Assembly: GCA_965662195.1 (NCBI GenBank)
Contig: CBFIHA010000026.1
Span: 1 to 42,056 of the forward strand
Length of the DNA stretch: 42,056 bases
Direction: 5' to 3'
Source of the DNA: UBA1268 sp965662195
Lineage (GTDB): Bacteria; Planctomycetota; Planctomycetia; Pirellulales; UBA1268
This document shows positions 20,964-30,251 of the stretch, piece by piece; the stretch's first letter is position 1; each line of letters starts with the position of its first letter. The notes beneath the pieces were generated by a model that made no database searches, was not told where the DNA came from, and saw only the letters and a program-made list of their open reading frames with translations. Both the position numbers and the translations under genes were made by a program.

Positions 20964-21719
20964 TTAGCCGGCCGTGGCCGCTGCCTCGGCGGATGGTACC
21001 GGTGGCGGGGCACCGCGGCGTTGCACGGGGGCCTTGCCGGCGAGCTGCTCGATGCTGAGCCGACCCTTGTTCTCATACCGCTCCAGCGGTGGCAGGATGG
21101 CGGCCACGACCGCATCGACCGCCCGAAAGCCCCGCAGAATCTTTCCTTCGAGAAAGTGGGCGAGCATCGCTGCCGGAATTGCCACGCAGAGTCCGGCGAA
21201 GGTGGTAATCAGTGCGACATAAATGCCCTGGGCCAGCTCCGCGGCCCGGTTGGCACCGGCATCGAGCGTGGCGGTCGTGTAGAAGGCGATGATCATGCCC
21301 TGGACCGTGCCGAGCAGGCCGAGCAGCGGCGTCACCGAGACCGCGAGGCTGATCGGACGGATGTTGGCGTAGAGCCTCGAGGCTTCGCTCTCTTTGCTGA
21401 CCTCGACTGCCCGCTCAACCTCGGGCAGCGGCCGGCCCACCTTCTCCAGGAGTGCCATCGTCACGGTGGCGGCCACACTCTTCTGCCGCTGGCAGGCCTG
21501 ATAGGCAGCGCAGGGGTCAAAGGGCCGGGCAGCGGCAATGGTGGCAAGTTCCTGCCGCAGTGGTGGCGGGACGAAGCGGCCGCGGCGCAGGGCAACGAAG
21601 CGTTCGATGCCAAACGCGACCACCACCACTGACATGATTGTGATCGGCCACATCATGAACCCGCCGGCCAGAAAGAGCTGCCAGAGAGTCTGGATACGGT
21701 CGAGGCCAAGACTGTTCAC
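20964..21719 (-). CDS. exbB: ExbB/TolQ/MotA-family proton-channel subunit
   Basis: 251 residues, starting at GTG 21719 within a 4-bp overlap with the TPR gene. There are three membrane helices: about 15-38 (FMMWPITIMSVVVVAFGI), 122-148 (SLAVSVTPLLGLLGTVQGM) and 165-190 (VALITTFAGLCVAIPAAML). Thr138 and Thr173 align with the pore threonines Thr148 and Thr181 of E. coli ExbB. The cytoplasmic loop is of usual length. This subunit forms the pentamer through which protons drive ExbD. Its place between a TPR protein and ExbD/TonB-like genes suggests a dedicated motor for this operon rather than a shared housekeeping one. Confidence 0.94.
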   Translation of the reverse strand: MNSLGLDRIQTLWQLFLAGGFMMWPITIMSVVVVAFGIERFVALRRGRFVPPPLRQELATIAAARPFDPCAAYQACQRQKSVAATVTMALLEKVGRPLPEVERAVEVSKESEASRLYANIRPISLAVSVTPLLGLLGTVQGMIIAFYTTATLDAGANRAAELAQGIYVALITTFAGLCVAIPAAMLAHFLEGKILRGFRAVDAVVAAILPPLERYENKGRLSIEQLAGKAPVQRRGAPPPVPSAEAAATAG

Positions 21720-24700
21720 TGGGTGGGTCCTCCTGACGGAGTCTGCTGCAGGGTAAGGGCCTCCAGCCGCCGGCCAGCGGCATCGGCCTGCTGGCAGGCC
21801 GGATAGCGATCGAGCAGTTCGGCATAAAGTTTGCGGGCCTGATCGGGCCGCTGGAGCACCTCGAAGCAGCGGGCGGCCTCGAAGGTGGCCTGAGCCTGCC
21901 AGGGATGGTAGGCGGCTGGAGCGTCGGTCGCGCCAAAGCCGTAGGCCGCCTTGAAGAACGACTTGATGGCCTCCTTGTGATCACCCTGCTCAAACAGCAC
22001 CTCGCCCTCCATGAATCGGGCCCGGGCCGCCAGTTCCGAGCGGTCGGCCTCGGCGACCCGGCAATAGTCGGCCACTGCCGCATCAAACTCGCCGAGGTTC
22101 TGCCGGGCCCAGCCGGCTGCATACCGGGCGGCATTGGCCTGGAGGCTTTCGGGCTCGAACGCCAGTAGGCCTTCGGCAAACTGCAGGCTCTGCTTCCAGT
22201 CTTTTGCGCCGGCCGCCGTCTCAGCGGCCCGGATGAAGGTGGTGGCCCGCAGTTCGGGCGAGGAGAGCTTGGCCGGATCGGCCAGCGCGGCGGTAAAGGC
22301 TTTGAGGGCAGCCACAGACTTGTTCGCGCGGGCCAGGGCATCGGCCCGCAGGGCCTGAGCGTCGGCGGCCAGTGGCCCGGAGGGGGCATCCTCGAGCTGG
22401 GCGGCGAAGGCCTGCGCAGCCTCGCCGGGCCGGTTCTGCATCAGGTAGGACCAGCCGAGTTTGTGGCGGGCCTGTTCAAGCAGGTCGTTGGCTGCTGCCG
22501 CCCGCGGTGCTGCGGTGATGGCCTGCTGATAGGCCTTGGCTGCCGCCTCCCAGGCGTCGGCGGCAAACCGTTCTTCCCCCAGCTGCAGCCAGGCATCGGC
22601 GGCGTAAGGGCTGTCCGGAAACGCTTCGACCAGTCGCGTGAAGGCTTTACCGGCAGCGGCCGGCTTTCCGCTGAGTGACTCAGCCAGACCGAGCTGAAAG
22701 AGTGCCTGATCGGCCGCTGGGAGGGTGGGCGTTTCGGCAAGCAACGCCCGCAGGCGGTCGGCGGCTTCCGGATAACGCTTGAGCCCCAGCAGGCAGAGGC
22801 CCGCCAGCAATCGCGCTTCACTGCGGGCAGCAGCATCGAGCCGGCCGGCGGTGGCTGAATCACCAGCGGCAGCCGAATCAGGCGTGAGCATCTGTTCGGC
22901 ATCGGCCAGTCCCCCGGCGTAGTCGCCGCGGCGGTAGCGGACATCACCCCGGGCCAGCACTGCTGAGGCGGCGGCGGTGGAATCGGGATGGCGGCTGATC
23001 AGCTCACTCCACCGCTGTTCAGCGGCGGCGAGATCGCCGCTGGACTCGTGACACCAGCCGCTGGCCAGCAGAGACCAGGCGGCCAGACTGCCGGCGGGCT
23101 TTGCCTGCACACTCTTGCGAAAGGCAGCGATCGCCGCGGGCAGGTCGTCAGTCTGCTGCCGCAGCTGCCCCAGCCGGTACCAGGCCAGGTCGGCCTGGGG
23201 CCCGTCGGGAAACTCCTTGAGGCACTGTTCGACAGTGGCAACTGCTGCGGGCAGGTTGCCAGCGTCACGCTCGGCCCGGGCCAGCAGCAGCAACGCCTCC
23301 TCGCGGCGGGGCCAGTCGCGGTGCTTGCCCAGCAGCTGGCCCAGCTGCCGGGCGGCTGGACCCGGCTGGCCGGTTTCCAGCAGGGCCTCAGCGCGGATGG
23401 CTTCGATGTCACGCACTGCCTCGGCAGTGGCGGTCTTGGCGTACTGAGTGAGAAATCGCTCGGCCTGCGACAGTGCCGCGGCCGGCTGCTTGTCGGTCAG
23501 GCTCGCGAGGGCCAGCATCGAAACCGCCGCCGCGGCAGCCGGCTGGTCGGGAAAGTCGGCGGCCAGCTTTTTGTAGCCGGCCACCGCCTCGGTCCGGCGG
23601 TCGGGAATAGCCCAGAGGGCATCGGCCCGGTCGAGGGTGAGCTGCGCCAGCAGTCCGGCTGGCGCAGCTGGCGGCTTGGCGAGCACCCGGTCGATATCCA
23701 CGATGGCCTGCTCTGGTTGACCGGCTGCAAGCTGGATTGCTGCCAGCAGGTGTGCTGCTTCGAGGGTGACGGTGGTCGGCGCTGCAAGCAGCTGGCGATA
23801 GATCGCCACCGCCTCGGCCGTCCGCCCGGCATTCGCCTCGGCCCGGCCCGCCGACAGCGTCGCCTGCTCGGCCCGCTGGGGGTCGGTTTCGATCGCGGCC
23901 AGGCGGCTGAAGCTCTCAGCTGCAGCCGGCCAGTTTTCGGCCAGCCACTGCAGGTCGGCCAGCCGGCTGAGGGCCGCTGGCTGTCGCGGGCCTGCCGCTG
24001 CTGCCAGGGGCGTGAGGACGGTCACTGCGTCGTCTTGCTGCCCAGTGGCGAGAAGCCCGTCGGCCCGCCAGATGGCCACGTCGGCCGCCAGTGGATGCTC
24101 GGGGAACTGGGTGGCAAACTCTGCAAAGACAGCGACCGCCTCGGCCGGCTGATCGAGTTCGACCAGGCCCACTCCGAGGGCATAGAGCACCTCGGGCAGC
24201 CGCTTTGACTTCGGGTACTGGCTGCGGAAGCGTTGCCAGTCGGCGATGGCCTTCTTCCGCTGGCCCGCCTGCCAGGTGGCCTCACCCAGCAGGTGGGCGG
24301 CACTGTCGGCTTCGGGATGCTCTGGATGCTGCTTGAGGAACTGCCGCAGGCTCTCAGCAGCGGTCGCAAAAGCCGGTGGTGTGCCGGCTGCCTGGGCGGC
24401 CCGGAAGTGGCCGCGGGCAAGCTCCCAGCGGGCAGCAGCCAGCGTGTCGGCGTCGGCGGTGCTGCCGGCCACCTGGGCCAGGGTCTGCTCGGCGGCCGAC
24501 CAGTCACCCGCCTTGAGCTGGCAGATACCGAGGTAATAGCGGGCCTTCGCGACGAGTGGATCATCAGGATGGTCGGCAATCAGGCTCTGCCACTCTTCGG
24601 CGGCAATGTCCCAGGCCTCGCGGTTTTGCAGCGCGGCCGCCGACGCATAGGCTGCGCGGGCGGCAGGCGAGGACTCTGCGGCCACGCCCAGCCGGGGGCT

Positions 24701-24802
24701 GCTCAGCAGACCCAGCAACACACCCACCAGCACCAGCCACCACCGGCTGAGGTGAGTCACGCGGCAGCCGCGACGGCAGCGAGAGCCCGGCTGTATCGAC
24801 AT
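21716..24802 (-). CDS. Exported giant TPR-repeat protein, first gene of the ExbBD operon
   Basis: 1028 residues. A basic N-terminus and hydrophobic stretch (WWLVLVGVLLGLLSS, then GVAAES) indicate export to the periplasm. The rest is almost entirely tetratricopeptide repeats, many of the outer-membrane-assembly type (YYLGICQLKAGDWSAAEQTL; YALGVGLVELDQPAEAVAVF; WYRLGQLRQQTDDLPAAIAAF; WLQLGEERFAADAWEAAAKAY). No catalytic domain is visible. ATG 24802 is used; GTG 24760 is an alternative just before the hydrophobic segment. Its stop overlaps the exbB start. A scaffold that gathers partners of the energised complex, comparable in position to YbgF/CpoB in the Tol system, is inference. Confidence 0.85.
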   Translation of the reverse strand: MSIQPGSRCRRGCRVTHLSRWWLVLVGVLLGLLSSPRLGVAAESSPAARAAYASAAALQNREAWDIAAEEWQSLIADHPDDPLVAKARYYLGICQLKAGDWSAAEQTLAQVAGSTADADTLAAARWELARGHFRAAQAAGTPPAFATAAESLRQFLKQHPEHPEADSAAHLLGEATWQAGQRKKAIADWQRFRSQYPKSKRLPEVLYALGVGLVELDQPAEAVAVFAEFATQFPEHPLAADVAIWRADGLLATGQQDDAVTVLTPLAAAAGPRQPAALSRLADLQWLAENWPAAAESFSRLAAIETDPQRAEQATLSAGRAEANAGRTAEAVAIYRQLLAAPTTVTLEAAHLLAAIQLAAGQPEQAIVDIDRVLAKPPAAPAGLLAQLTLDRADALWAIPDRRTEAVAGYKKLAADFPDQPAAAAAVSMLALASLTDKQPAAALSQAERFLTQYAKTATAEAVRDIEAIRAEALLETGQPGPAARQLGQLLGKHRDWPRREEALLLLARAERDAGNLPAAVATVEQCLKEFPDGPQADLAWYRLGQLRQQTDDLPAAIAAFRKSVQAKPAGSLAAWSLLASGWCHESSGDLAAAEQRWSELISRHPDSTAAASAVLARGDVRYRRGDYAGGLADAEQMLTPDSAAAGDSATAGRLDAAARSEARLLAGLCLLGLKRYPEAADRLRALLAETPTLPAADQALFQLGLAESLSGKPAAAGKAFTRLVEAFPDSPYAADAWLQLGEERFAADAWEAAAKAYQQAITAAPRAAAANDLLEQARHKLGWSYLMQNRPGEAAQAFAAQLEDAPSGPLAADAQALRADALARANKSVAALKAFTAALADPAKLSSPELRATTFIRAAETAAGAKDWKQSLQFAEGLLAFEPESLQANAARYAAGWARQNLGEFDAAVADYCRVAEADRSELAARARFMEGEVLFEQGDHKEAIKSFFKAAYGFGATDAPAAYHPWQAQATFEAARCFEVLQRPDQARKLYAELLDRYPACQQADAAGRRLEALTLQQTPSGGPTQ

Positions 24803-25032
24803 TGAGTCACCAGCGGAAAAGACGTTCTTGCTGCTGAGGATACTCCGTCCTCACACCCGCAAGTCTACGAGTAGCCTCGCCCTGTTGCACCGTCAGAGTC
24901 GCTCTTTTTTGGTCTCACAGAGGCGCAGAAATGATGGGCTGTTGAGAAGATATCGCCGTTGGCTGCAGCCGGCGTGCAAATAGTTGCCCCGCTCAGCTCC
25001 CTGATTCTCCGTGCCTCGAAGGCTCCGAGTGA

Positions 25033-25950
25033 TTATTCCTGAGCGGCCAGCAACGCTTTGGCGGCGGTGGCGATGGCGGGGCGGTGTTCCTCCTCCACTG
25101 GATTGAGCAGCGGCAGCAGGGGGCCCGTCGCGGCGATCCCTGCGGCAGCCACCGCCTCGTGGAGCACCCGGATCGGGTTGATCGCATTGCGGAGGTCTTC
25201 CAGCGGCTCGAAGATGCCGCGGAGTCGCTCGGCCTCGGCCCAATCCTGCTGCTGAATCGCTGCCAGCAACTGCTGCGAGAGGGCCGGGGCCACGCAACCG
25301 CAGCCAGTGGTGAAGCCCCCGAGGCCGAAGTCACGAAGGTGAATGATCGCCGGCTGCTCACCAATGCCGCTGATGATCGTCGCCGGATCGACCAGCCCCA
25401 CCAGCTCCCGCAGGTAGGGGTCGGTTGCCGGATCGTCGCGCACGGTGGCGTACTTGATCGCGCTGATCAGCCCGTCACGGCAGAGCCGGGCTGCATCAGC
25501 CGGCTCGATGAAGCCGTCGTGCTTGATGTAGAGCAGGGCCGGCACCCCAGCCGCCTCGACAAACTTCCGTACCCCCGTGGCCACGCCAGCGGTTGTCGTG
25601 ATGCCCTGCTGGGGCAGCACCATCACGGTCTGGAAGCGGTGCTGGCGGATCACTTTGGCATGTTCCAGCAGCAGGCCGTAGGTCGGTCCGGCCGCGGGCA
25701 CCACAATCGTCTCGGAGCCGGCGGTCTCTGCCAGCATGCCCAGCAGCGGCTCGTATTCATGCAGCGGCAGATGATAGACGTTGGCGTTGCCGCCGTAGAG
25801 CAGCAGCGACACACCACCGGTCTCGATATGGCGAATGATGTTTTCATTTGCCGGCCGGTCGATGGTGCCGTCTGCCGCGCGAGCCAGCGGCGGGACGGCC
25901 ATGACCGATTGCTTCAAATGGGCGGTGGTGAGGGCGGGGGCGGTGTTCAT
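25033..25950 (-). CDS. Dihydrodipicolinate synthase (DapA)/N-acetylneuraminate lyase family enzyme
   Basis: 305-residue TIM-barrel class I aldolase/dehydratase. The Schiff-base Lys is Lys166 in ISAIKYATVRDD and the partner Tyr is Tyr141 in LLYIKHDGF. The N-terminal segment GGVSLLLYGGNANVYHLP corresponds to the substrate-carboxylate loop. The usual GTT of lysine-pathway DapA is replaced by GGNANVY, so it is unlikely to be the lysine-biosynthesis enzyme. Next to a sugar-acid dehydratase and near a ketoglutarate-semialdehyde-type dehydrogenase, it probably acts on a 2-keto-3-deoxy sugar acid, as a dehydratase or aldolase. Start ATG 25950, 50 bp after the dehydratase gene on the same strand, suggests co-transcription. 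Confidence 0.82.
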   Translation of the reverse strand: MNTAPALTTAHLKQSVMAVPPLARAADGTIDRPANENIIRHIETGGVSLLLYGGNANVYHLPLHEYEPLLGMLAETAGSETIVVPAAGPTYGLLLEHAKVIRQHRFQTVMVLPQQGITTTAGVATGVRKFVEAAGVPALLYIKHDGFIEPADAARLCRDGLISAIKYATVRDDPATDPYLRELVGLVDPATIISGIGEQPAIIHLRDFGLGGFTTGCGCVAPALSQQLLAAIQQQDWAEAERLRGIFEPLEDLRNAINPIRVLHEAVAAAGIAATGPLLPLLNPVEEEHRPAIATAAKALLAAQE

Positions 25951-26000
25951 CGGTGGCTCGCGGGGAGAGGGTGATCGGGGTGTCGGCTGATTGAAGCGGC

Positions 26001-27743
26001 TCAGAAAATATCGGGGTCGGGGGTCGGCTCGCCCCGCTGGAGAAAGCGGAAGTCACAGCCCTCGTTGGCCTGGGTGGTCTGGTCGAGGAAGAGCTGGCCA
26101 TAGCCCCGGGAAAACCGCGGCCGTGGCGGCGACCAGCCGGCCAGCCGGCGGGCCAGTTCGGCCTCGTCGACCAACAGGTCGATCCGCCGGGCTTCAACGT
26201 CGAGGGCAATCTGGTCGCCGGTCTGCACCACTGCCAACGGACCACCCACCGCCGCTTCGGGGGCGACGTGCAGTACGCAGGTGCCGTAGCTGGTGCCACT
26301 CATGCGGGCGTCAGAAATCCGCACCATGTCCCGCACGCCCTGCGCAAGCAGCGGCTTGGGAATCGGCAGCATGCCCCACTCGGGCATGCCGGGGGCACCC
26401 TGCGGGCCGGCGTTACGAAGCACCAGGATGTCGTCGGCGGTGATGCCCTCGGCCGGCTCGTCGATCCGGGCCTTCATGTCGGGGTAGGACTCGAAGACCA
26501 CAGCCCGGCCGGTATGTTTCAGCAGCCGCGGCTCGGCGGCGGTCGGCTTGATCACGCAGCCGTCGGGGGCGAGTGAGCCCCGCAGCACGCAGGTGCCTCC
26601 AGCCCGCGACAGCGGCCGGTCGAGCGGCAGGATCACCCGCTCGTCGATCACTTCGGCTTCGGCAATGTTCTCCCCCAGGGTCCGGCCCGTCACGGTCAGG
26701 CAGTCGAGGGTGAGCAGCTGCCGCAGCCGCGCGAGCAGCGCGGGCACCCCGCCGGCATCATGAAAATCTTCCATCAGAAACTCACCGGCCGGCCGCAGGT
26801 TGGCGATCACTGGTGTGGTCCGCGAGAGCTCATCAAAGCGGTCCAAGGGCAGCGGAACGCCGGCCCGACTGGCCAGGGCCAGCAGGTGCACGATGGCGTT
26901 GGTCGAGCCGGCCAGGGCCATGTCGGCGACGATCGCGTTGTCGAAGGTGGCTGCCGAGAGGATTCGGCTGGGCCGCAGATCCTCCCAGACCATGTCGACG
27001 ATCCGCCGGCCGCAGGCGGCTGCCATCCGGGCATGGGCCGAGTGCACCGCCGGAATCGTCGCCGCCCCTGGCAGGGTCAGCCCCAGGGTCTCGGTGATGG
27101 CCGCCATGGTCGAGGCGGTGCCCATCGTCATGCAGGTGCCAGCGGAGCGGGCAATGCCTTCTTCGAGCTGCCGCCAGACGCAGGCATCGAGGCAGCCGGC
27201 CTGCCGTTCGGCCCAATACTTCCAGACGTCGGTGCCGCTGCCGAGCCGCTCGGTGCGGTAGCGGCCGGCCAGCATCGGGCCCGCCGGCATGAAGATGGCT
27301 GGCAGGTCGGCCGAGATCGCTCCCAGCAGCAGGCCCGGCACCGTCTTGTCGCAGCCGCCCATCAGCACCGCCCCATCGACCGGATGGCTGCGGAGCACCT
27401 CTTCGGTCTCCAGTGCCAGCAGGTTGCGATAGAGCATCGCCGTCGGCTTCATGAACATCTCTGACAGCGACAGCACCGGAATCTCCACCGGAAAGCCGCC
27501 CGCCTGCCAGACGCCCCGCTTCACCTCTTGCACCCGCTGGGGAAAGTGGGTGTGGCACTGGTTGAACTCGTTCCAGGCGTTGAGGATCGCGATGACCGGC
27601 CGGCCCTCGGCTTCTTCCGCCGCAAAGCCCATCTGCCGCAGCCGGCTGCGATGGCCAAAGCTCCGCAGGTCGTCCGGGGCGAACCACCGCTGTGACCGCA
27701 GGTCGGCGACCGAGAGACGTTGTTGCTCGGGGAGTTCGGCCAT
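26001..27743 (-). CDS. IlvD/Edd-family sugar-acid dehydratase (L-arabinonate/D-xylonate type)
   Basis: 580-residue Fe-S dehydratase converting an aldonate to its 2-keto-3-deoxy form. ATG 27743 (MAELPEQQRL) is chosen because family homology begins there (LRSQRWFAPDD); the longer open frame reaches into the divergent promoter region. Cluster and active-site residues are all visible: Cys63 in NQCHTH, Cys131 and Lys133 in GGCDKT, Cys204 in GTCMTMGTASTMA, and Ser in ARMSGTSYGT. GPMLAGRYRTERLGSGTDVWK and VLHVAPEAAVGGPLAVV match L-arabinonate/pentonate dehydratases rather than branched-chain IlvD. Exact substrate (L-arabinonate, D-xylonate, L-fuconate or a similar acid) is undetermined. It is divergent from the GntP permease by 84 bp. 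Confidence 0.9.
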   Translation of the reverse strand: MAELPEQQRLSVADLRSQRWFAPDDLRSFGHRSRLRQMGFAAEEAEGRPVIAILNAWNEFNQCHTHFPQRVQEVKRGVWQAGGFPVEIPVLSLSEMFMKPTAMLYRNLLALETEEVLRSHPVDGAVLMGGCDKTVPGLLLGAISADLPAIFMPAGPMLAGRYRTERLGSGTDVWKYWAERQAGCLDACVWRQLEEGIARSAGTCMTMGTASTMAAITETLGLTLPGAATIPAVHSAHARMAAACGRRIVDMVWEDLRPSRILSAATFDNAIVADMALAGSTNAIVHLLALASRAGVPLPLDRFDELSRTTPVIANLRPAGEFLMEDFHDAGGVPALLARLRQLLTLDCLTVTGRTLGENIAEAEVIDERVILPLDRPLSRAGGTCVLRGSLAPDGCVIKPTAAEPRLLKHTGRAVVFESYPDMKARIDEPAEGITADDILVLRNAGPQGAPGMPEWGMLPIPKPLLAQGVRDMVRISDARMSGTSYGTCVLHVAPEAAVGGPLAVVQTGDQIALDVEARRIDLLVDEAELARRLAGWSPPRPRFSRGYGQLFLDQTTQANEGCDFRFLQRGEPTPDPDIF

Positions 27744-27827
27744 CGGGAGGGTTCTCTGCCTGCGGTTTCGGGAGCGGGGTCGCGATTGTACGCTGTGAGC
27801 GGTCTTTCTCAAGGAACGTCGCCACCG

Positions 27828-29177
27828 ATGACCCCGCTTGCCATCCTCGTCGTCGCGTTGGTGATCGTGATTGGCGGGGTGCTGGTTTTTCGGCTGCATC
27901 CGTTTGTTGTCTTGATCGTGGCGGCCTTCGCGGTGGCGTTTCTGACGCCGGTGGAGCAGTCAGCTGCCCCGGTGGGCCAGCGGGTGGCGGAGGGATTTGG
28001 CAAGACCGCGGTCAGTGTCGGCATTGTGATTGCGATGGCCTCGATTCTGGGCAGTTGCCTGACGGCAGCTGGTGGTGCCCAGCGGCTGGTGACGGCGATC
28101 CAGCGGGCCGTCGGAGAGCGGCGGACACCGCTGGCGTTGCTGCTGGCCGGCTTCGTGCTGGGCGTGCCGATGTATGCCGACACCGTCTTCTACCTGCTGG
28201 TGCCGCTGGCCCGGGCCGTCTGGGAGCGGACGGGCCGGGGCTATTTGCTGGGGGTGCTGGCGATTGTCGGCGGGGCCACCATGACCCACTCGCTGGTGCC
28301 GCCGACCCCCGGCCCGCTGTTTGTGGCCGATGCCCTCGCGGTCGATATCGCCACCATGATCATGGTGGGGCTGGTGGTGGGCAGCCTGGCTGCGGTGGCG
28401 GGCTTTGGCTTTGCCCGCTGGGCTGATCGGCGCTGGCCGCTTGAGCCGACCGCGGCGGTCGTGACGTCGACGCCAGTGGGCACGGGGCCGCCGGCAGCAC
28501 TGCCGCCGCTCTGGGCGGCCCTGCTGCCGATTCTGCTGCCGGTACTGCTGATCAGCCTGGAGTCGGCCTCGCGGTCAGCCCCGGAACTGTTTCCTGCCCG
28601 CCTGCTGCCGGCCGTGCAGTTGGCCGGGGAGAAAAACATGGCCCTCTCGCTGGCCGCCCTGAGTGCGATTTTGCTGCTGGTCAAAACCGGTGGTGGTCTG
28701 ACTGCGGTCCGTGGCACCATCGCCTCCGCGGTCACCGATGCCGGCAGCATCATCCTGGTGATTGCCGCTGGCGGTGCGCTCGGTGCGAGCCTGCGGCAGT
28801 CGGGACTGGCTGACCTGTCGGCGGGGTTTGGTGGGGGTGCCGGCCTGATGCTGATCCCCGTCGCCTGGCTGGTCACCGTGGTCATTCGGGTGGCCCAGGG
28901 CTCGGCCACGGTGGCGATGATTACCGCGGCCGGCGTGATGGCTCCGGTCGTGCTTGCCGGCAGCCTGCCGTTTCATCCGGTCTATGTGGCGGTGGCAATC
29001 GGCTGCGGCTCAAAGCCGGGCATGTGGATGAACGACAGTGGCTTCTGGGTGATTTCACGGATGAGCGGCATGAGCGAAGGCCAGACCCTCCGCAGCGTGT
29101 CGATGATGCTGGCCATCGAGGGCACCGTCGGCCTGCTGGTGACGCTGGGCCTGGCTGTGGTCTGGCCGCTCGCGTGA
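27828..29177 (+). CDS. GntP-family sugar-acid:proton symporter
   Basis: 449-residue inner-membrane permease with about 12 hydrophobic segments. ATG 27828 follows AAGGAA (27811) at a slightly long distance. The N-terminus LHPFVVLIVAAFAVAFLTP and the C-terminal signature GCGSKPGMWMNDSGFWVISR are diagnostic of the GntP gluconate-permease family. MYADTVFYLLVPLARA is a further family motif. Located divergently from the aldonate dehydratase, it is the likely importer of the acid that enzyme uses. The short shared intergenic region (27744-27827) must hold both promoters, so co-regulation is likely, although no regulator gene is present nearby. It ends 13 bp from a convergent gene. Confidence 0.9.
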   Translation: MTPLAILVVALVIVIGGVLVFRLHPFVVLIVAAFAVAFLTPVEQSAAPVGQRVAEGFGKTAVSVGIVIAMASILGSCLTAAGGAQRLVTAIQRAVGERRTPLALLLAGFVLGVPMYADTVFYLLVPLARAVWERTGRGYLLGVLAIVGGATMTHSLVPPTPGPLFVADALAVDIATMIMVGLVVGSLAAVAGFGFARWADRRWPLEPTAAVVTSTPVGTGPPAALPPLWAALLPILLPVLLISLESASRSAPELFPARLLPAVQLAGEKNMALSLAALSAILLLVKTGGGLTAVRGTIASAVTDAGSIILVIAAGGALGASLRQSGLADLSAGFGGGAGLMLIPVAWLVTVVIRVAQGSATVAMITAAGVMAPVVLAGSLPFHPVYVAVAIGCGSKPGMWMNDSGFWVISRMSGMSEGQTLRSVSMMLAIEGTVGLLVTLGLAVVWPLA

Positions 29178-29190
29178 CAAACGGTTTGCG

Positions 29191-30033
29191 TCAATCAGAA
29201 CCGCTGTGCTCGATCAGGAAGTCGACGACTGGCTGAGGATCGGCCAGGCCGTGCGGATGGTGCCCTTCACCCGGCTTGTGAATCACCAGCACCTCACCAC
29301 CGAGTTTCCGGTAACGCTGCTCGACGATCAGCGCGTTCTCCGCCGGCGGCACCACGTCGTCGCTGTCCCCGACCACATGCACCATGGCAATGCCGGCCTT
29401 GGCAAGTGGCTCAAGCCTGTCGATGGGATTCCCTCGATAGGCCAGTGCCGCGGCTTCATCGGGAAACTCGTAGGCGGCTATGCAGGCGGCCCAGTCCTTG
29501 GGGCTGCCTCGGCCACTGCCCTTGCCGCCGGGCCAGCTTTTGAAGTCACAGACGGGATTGTCACCGTAGATAGCGGCAACATCGTCGGGATGCTCGGCAG
29601 CGTACCGCTGGGCGTAGAGTCCGCCCCGGCTGATCCCGATGAGCACGGCTCGGGGTGCCAGGCCGCGGCGGACCAGCTCGTCATGAAATGCCGCTAGCTG
29701 GGCGATGGCTGCCGGCCCGCCGAACGAATTGCCGACATCGAGAAAGGCATGATGAAACCCTGCTTCAAGCAGCTGCGGAGCGGCACACCGCTGGGTGAAG
29801 GCATCAGGAAACATCAGGCACCATGACCAGGGGTTGCCCGGCCGCGGCTCCTTCGGCTGTACCACCCAGGCCGACCGGCCTTTGAAGGTGAAAACATGCC
29901 GCTGGTGGCCCTGCCATGAATCGAGTGTTTCACCGGGAAAGGCCAGCTCGGCGGCAGCCAGTGGCTGCCCTGTCAATGCCCAGCCCAGGGTGAGCAGGAG
30001 GAGACCGTGTCGTGGTGTGAGGGCTCGGCACAT
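29191..30033 (-). CDS. Secreted alpha/beta hydrolase (esterase-like)
   Basis: 280 residues from ATG 30033, placed directly before a signal peptide (HGLLLLTLGWALTGQPLAAA). The open frame extends upstream without homology. The catalytic triad can be placed: Ser in GISRGGLYAQRYA, Asp in VVGDSDDVVP and His in GEGHHPHG. The N-terminal segment TFKGRSAWVVQP resembles secreted planctomycete carbohydrate-linked esterases, but no specific family is certain. It sits between the permease and the semialdehyde dehydrogenase, so it might release sugars or sugar acids from esterified or lactone forms outside the cytoplasm. That role is inferred from neighbours only. Confidence 0.8.
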   Translation of the reverse strand: MCRALTPRHGLLLLTLGWALTGQPLAAAELAFPGETLDSWQGHQRHVFTFKGRSAWVVQPKEPRPGNPWSWCLMFPDAFTQRCAAPQLLEAGFHHAFLDVGNSFGGPAAIAQLAAFHDELVRRGLAPRAVLIGISRGGLYAQRYAAEHPDDVAAIYGDNPVCDFKSWPGGKGSGRGSPKDWAACIAAYEFPDEAAALAYRGNPIDRLEPLAKAGIAMVHVVGDSDDVVPPAENALIVEQRYRKLGGEVLVIHKPGEGHHPHGLADPQPVVDFLIEHSGSD

Positions 30034-30251
30034 GATGTTTCTCAATCGGGGTGCTTCGGGGGTGCTTCGGGGGATTGCATGGGTAGCCCCGACGGTGGTT
30101 ATTTGACGGCAGCTGATGAAAAGGAATGACCACCAGAGCAACGAGGGTACACTCCAGCCCATGTGTCGGTACAGCTGTGACGGGCACTGTTCACGCGGCT
30201 GGGAGCAGGGTTGCCCTCAGGGCCGCTGGTTTTGGGTGAGGAGGACGCAGG

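Noticed and set aside
22988..24208. 406-codon open frame antisense to the TPR gene
   Set aside because: Low-complexity Gly/Leu/Gln composition, no motif, lies wholly within a clear TPR-coding region.
26833..27825. 330-codon open frame overlapping the dehydratase in another minus frame
   Set aside because: Gly/Arg/Asp-rich shadow; the dehydratase frame has every family motif.
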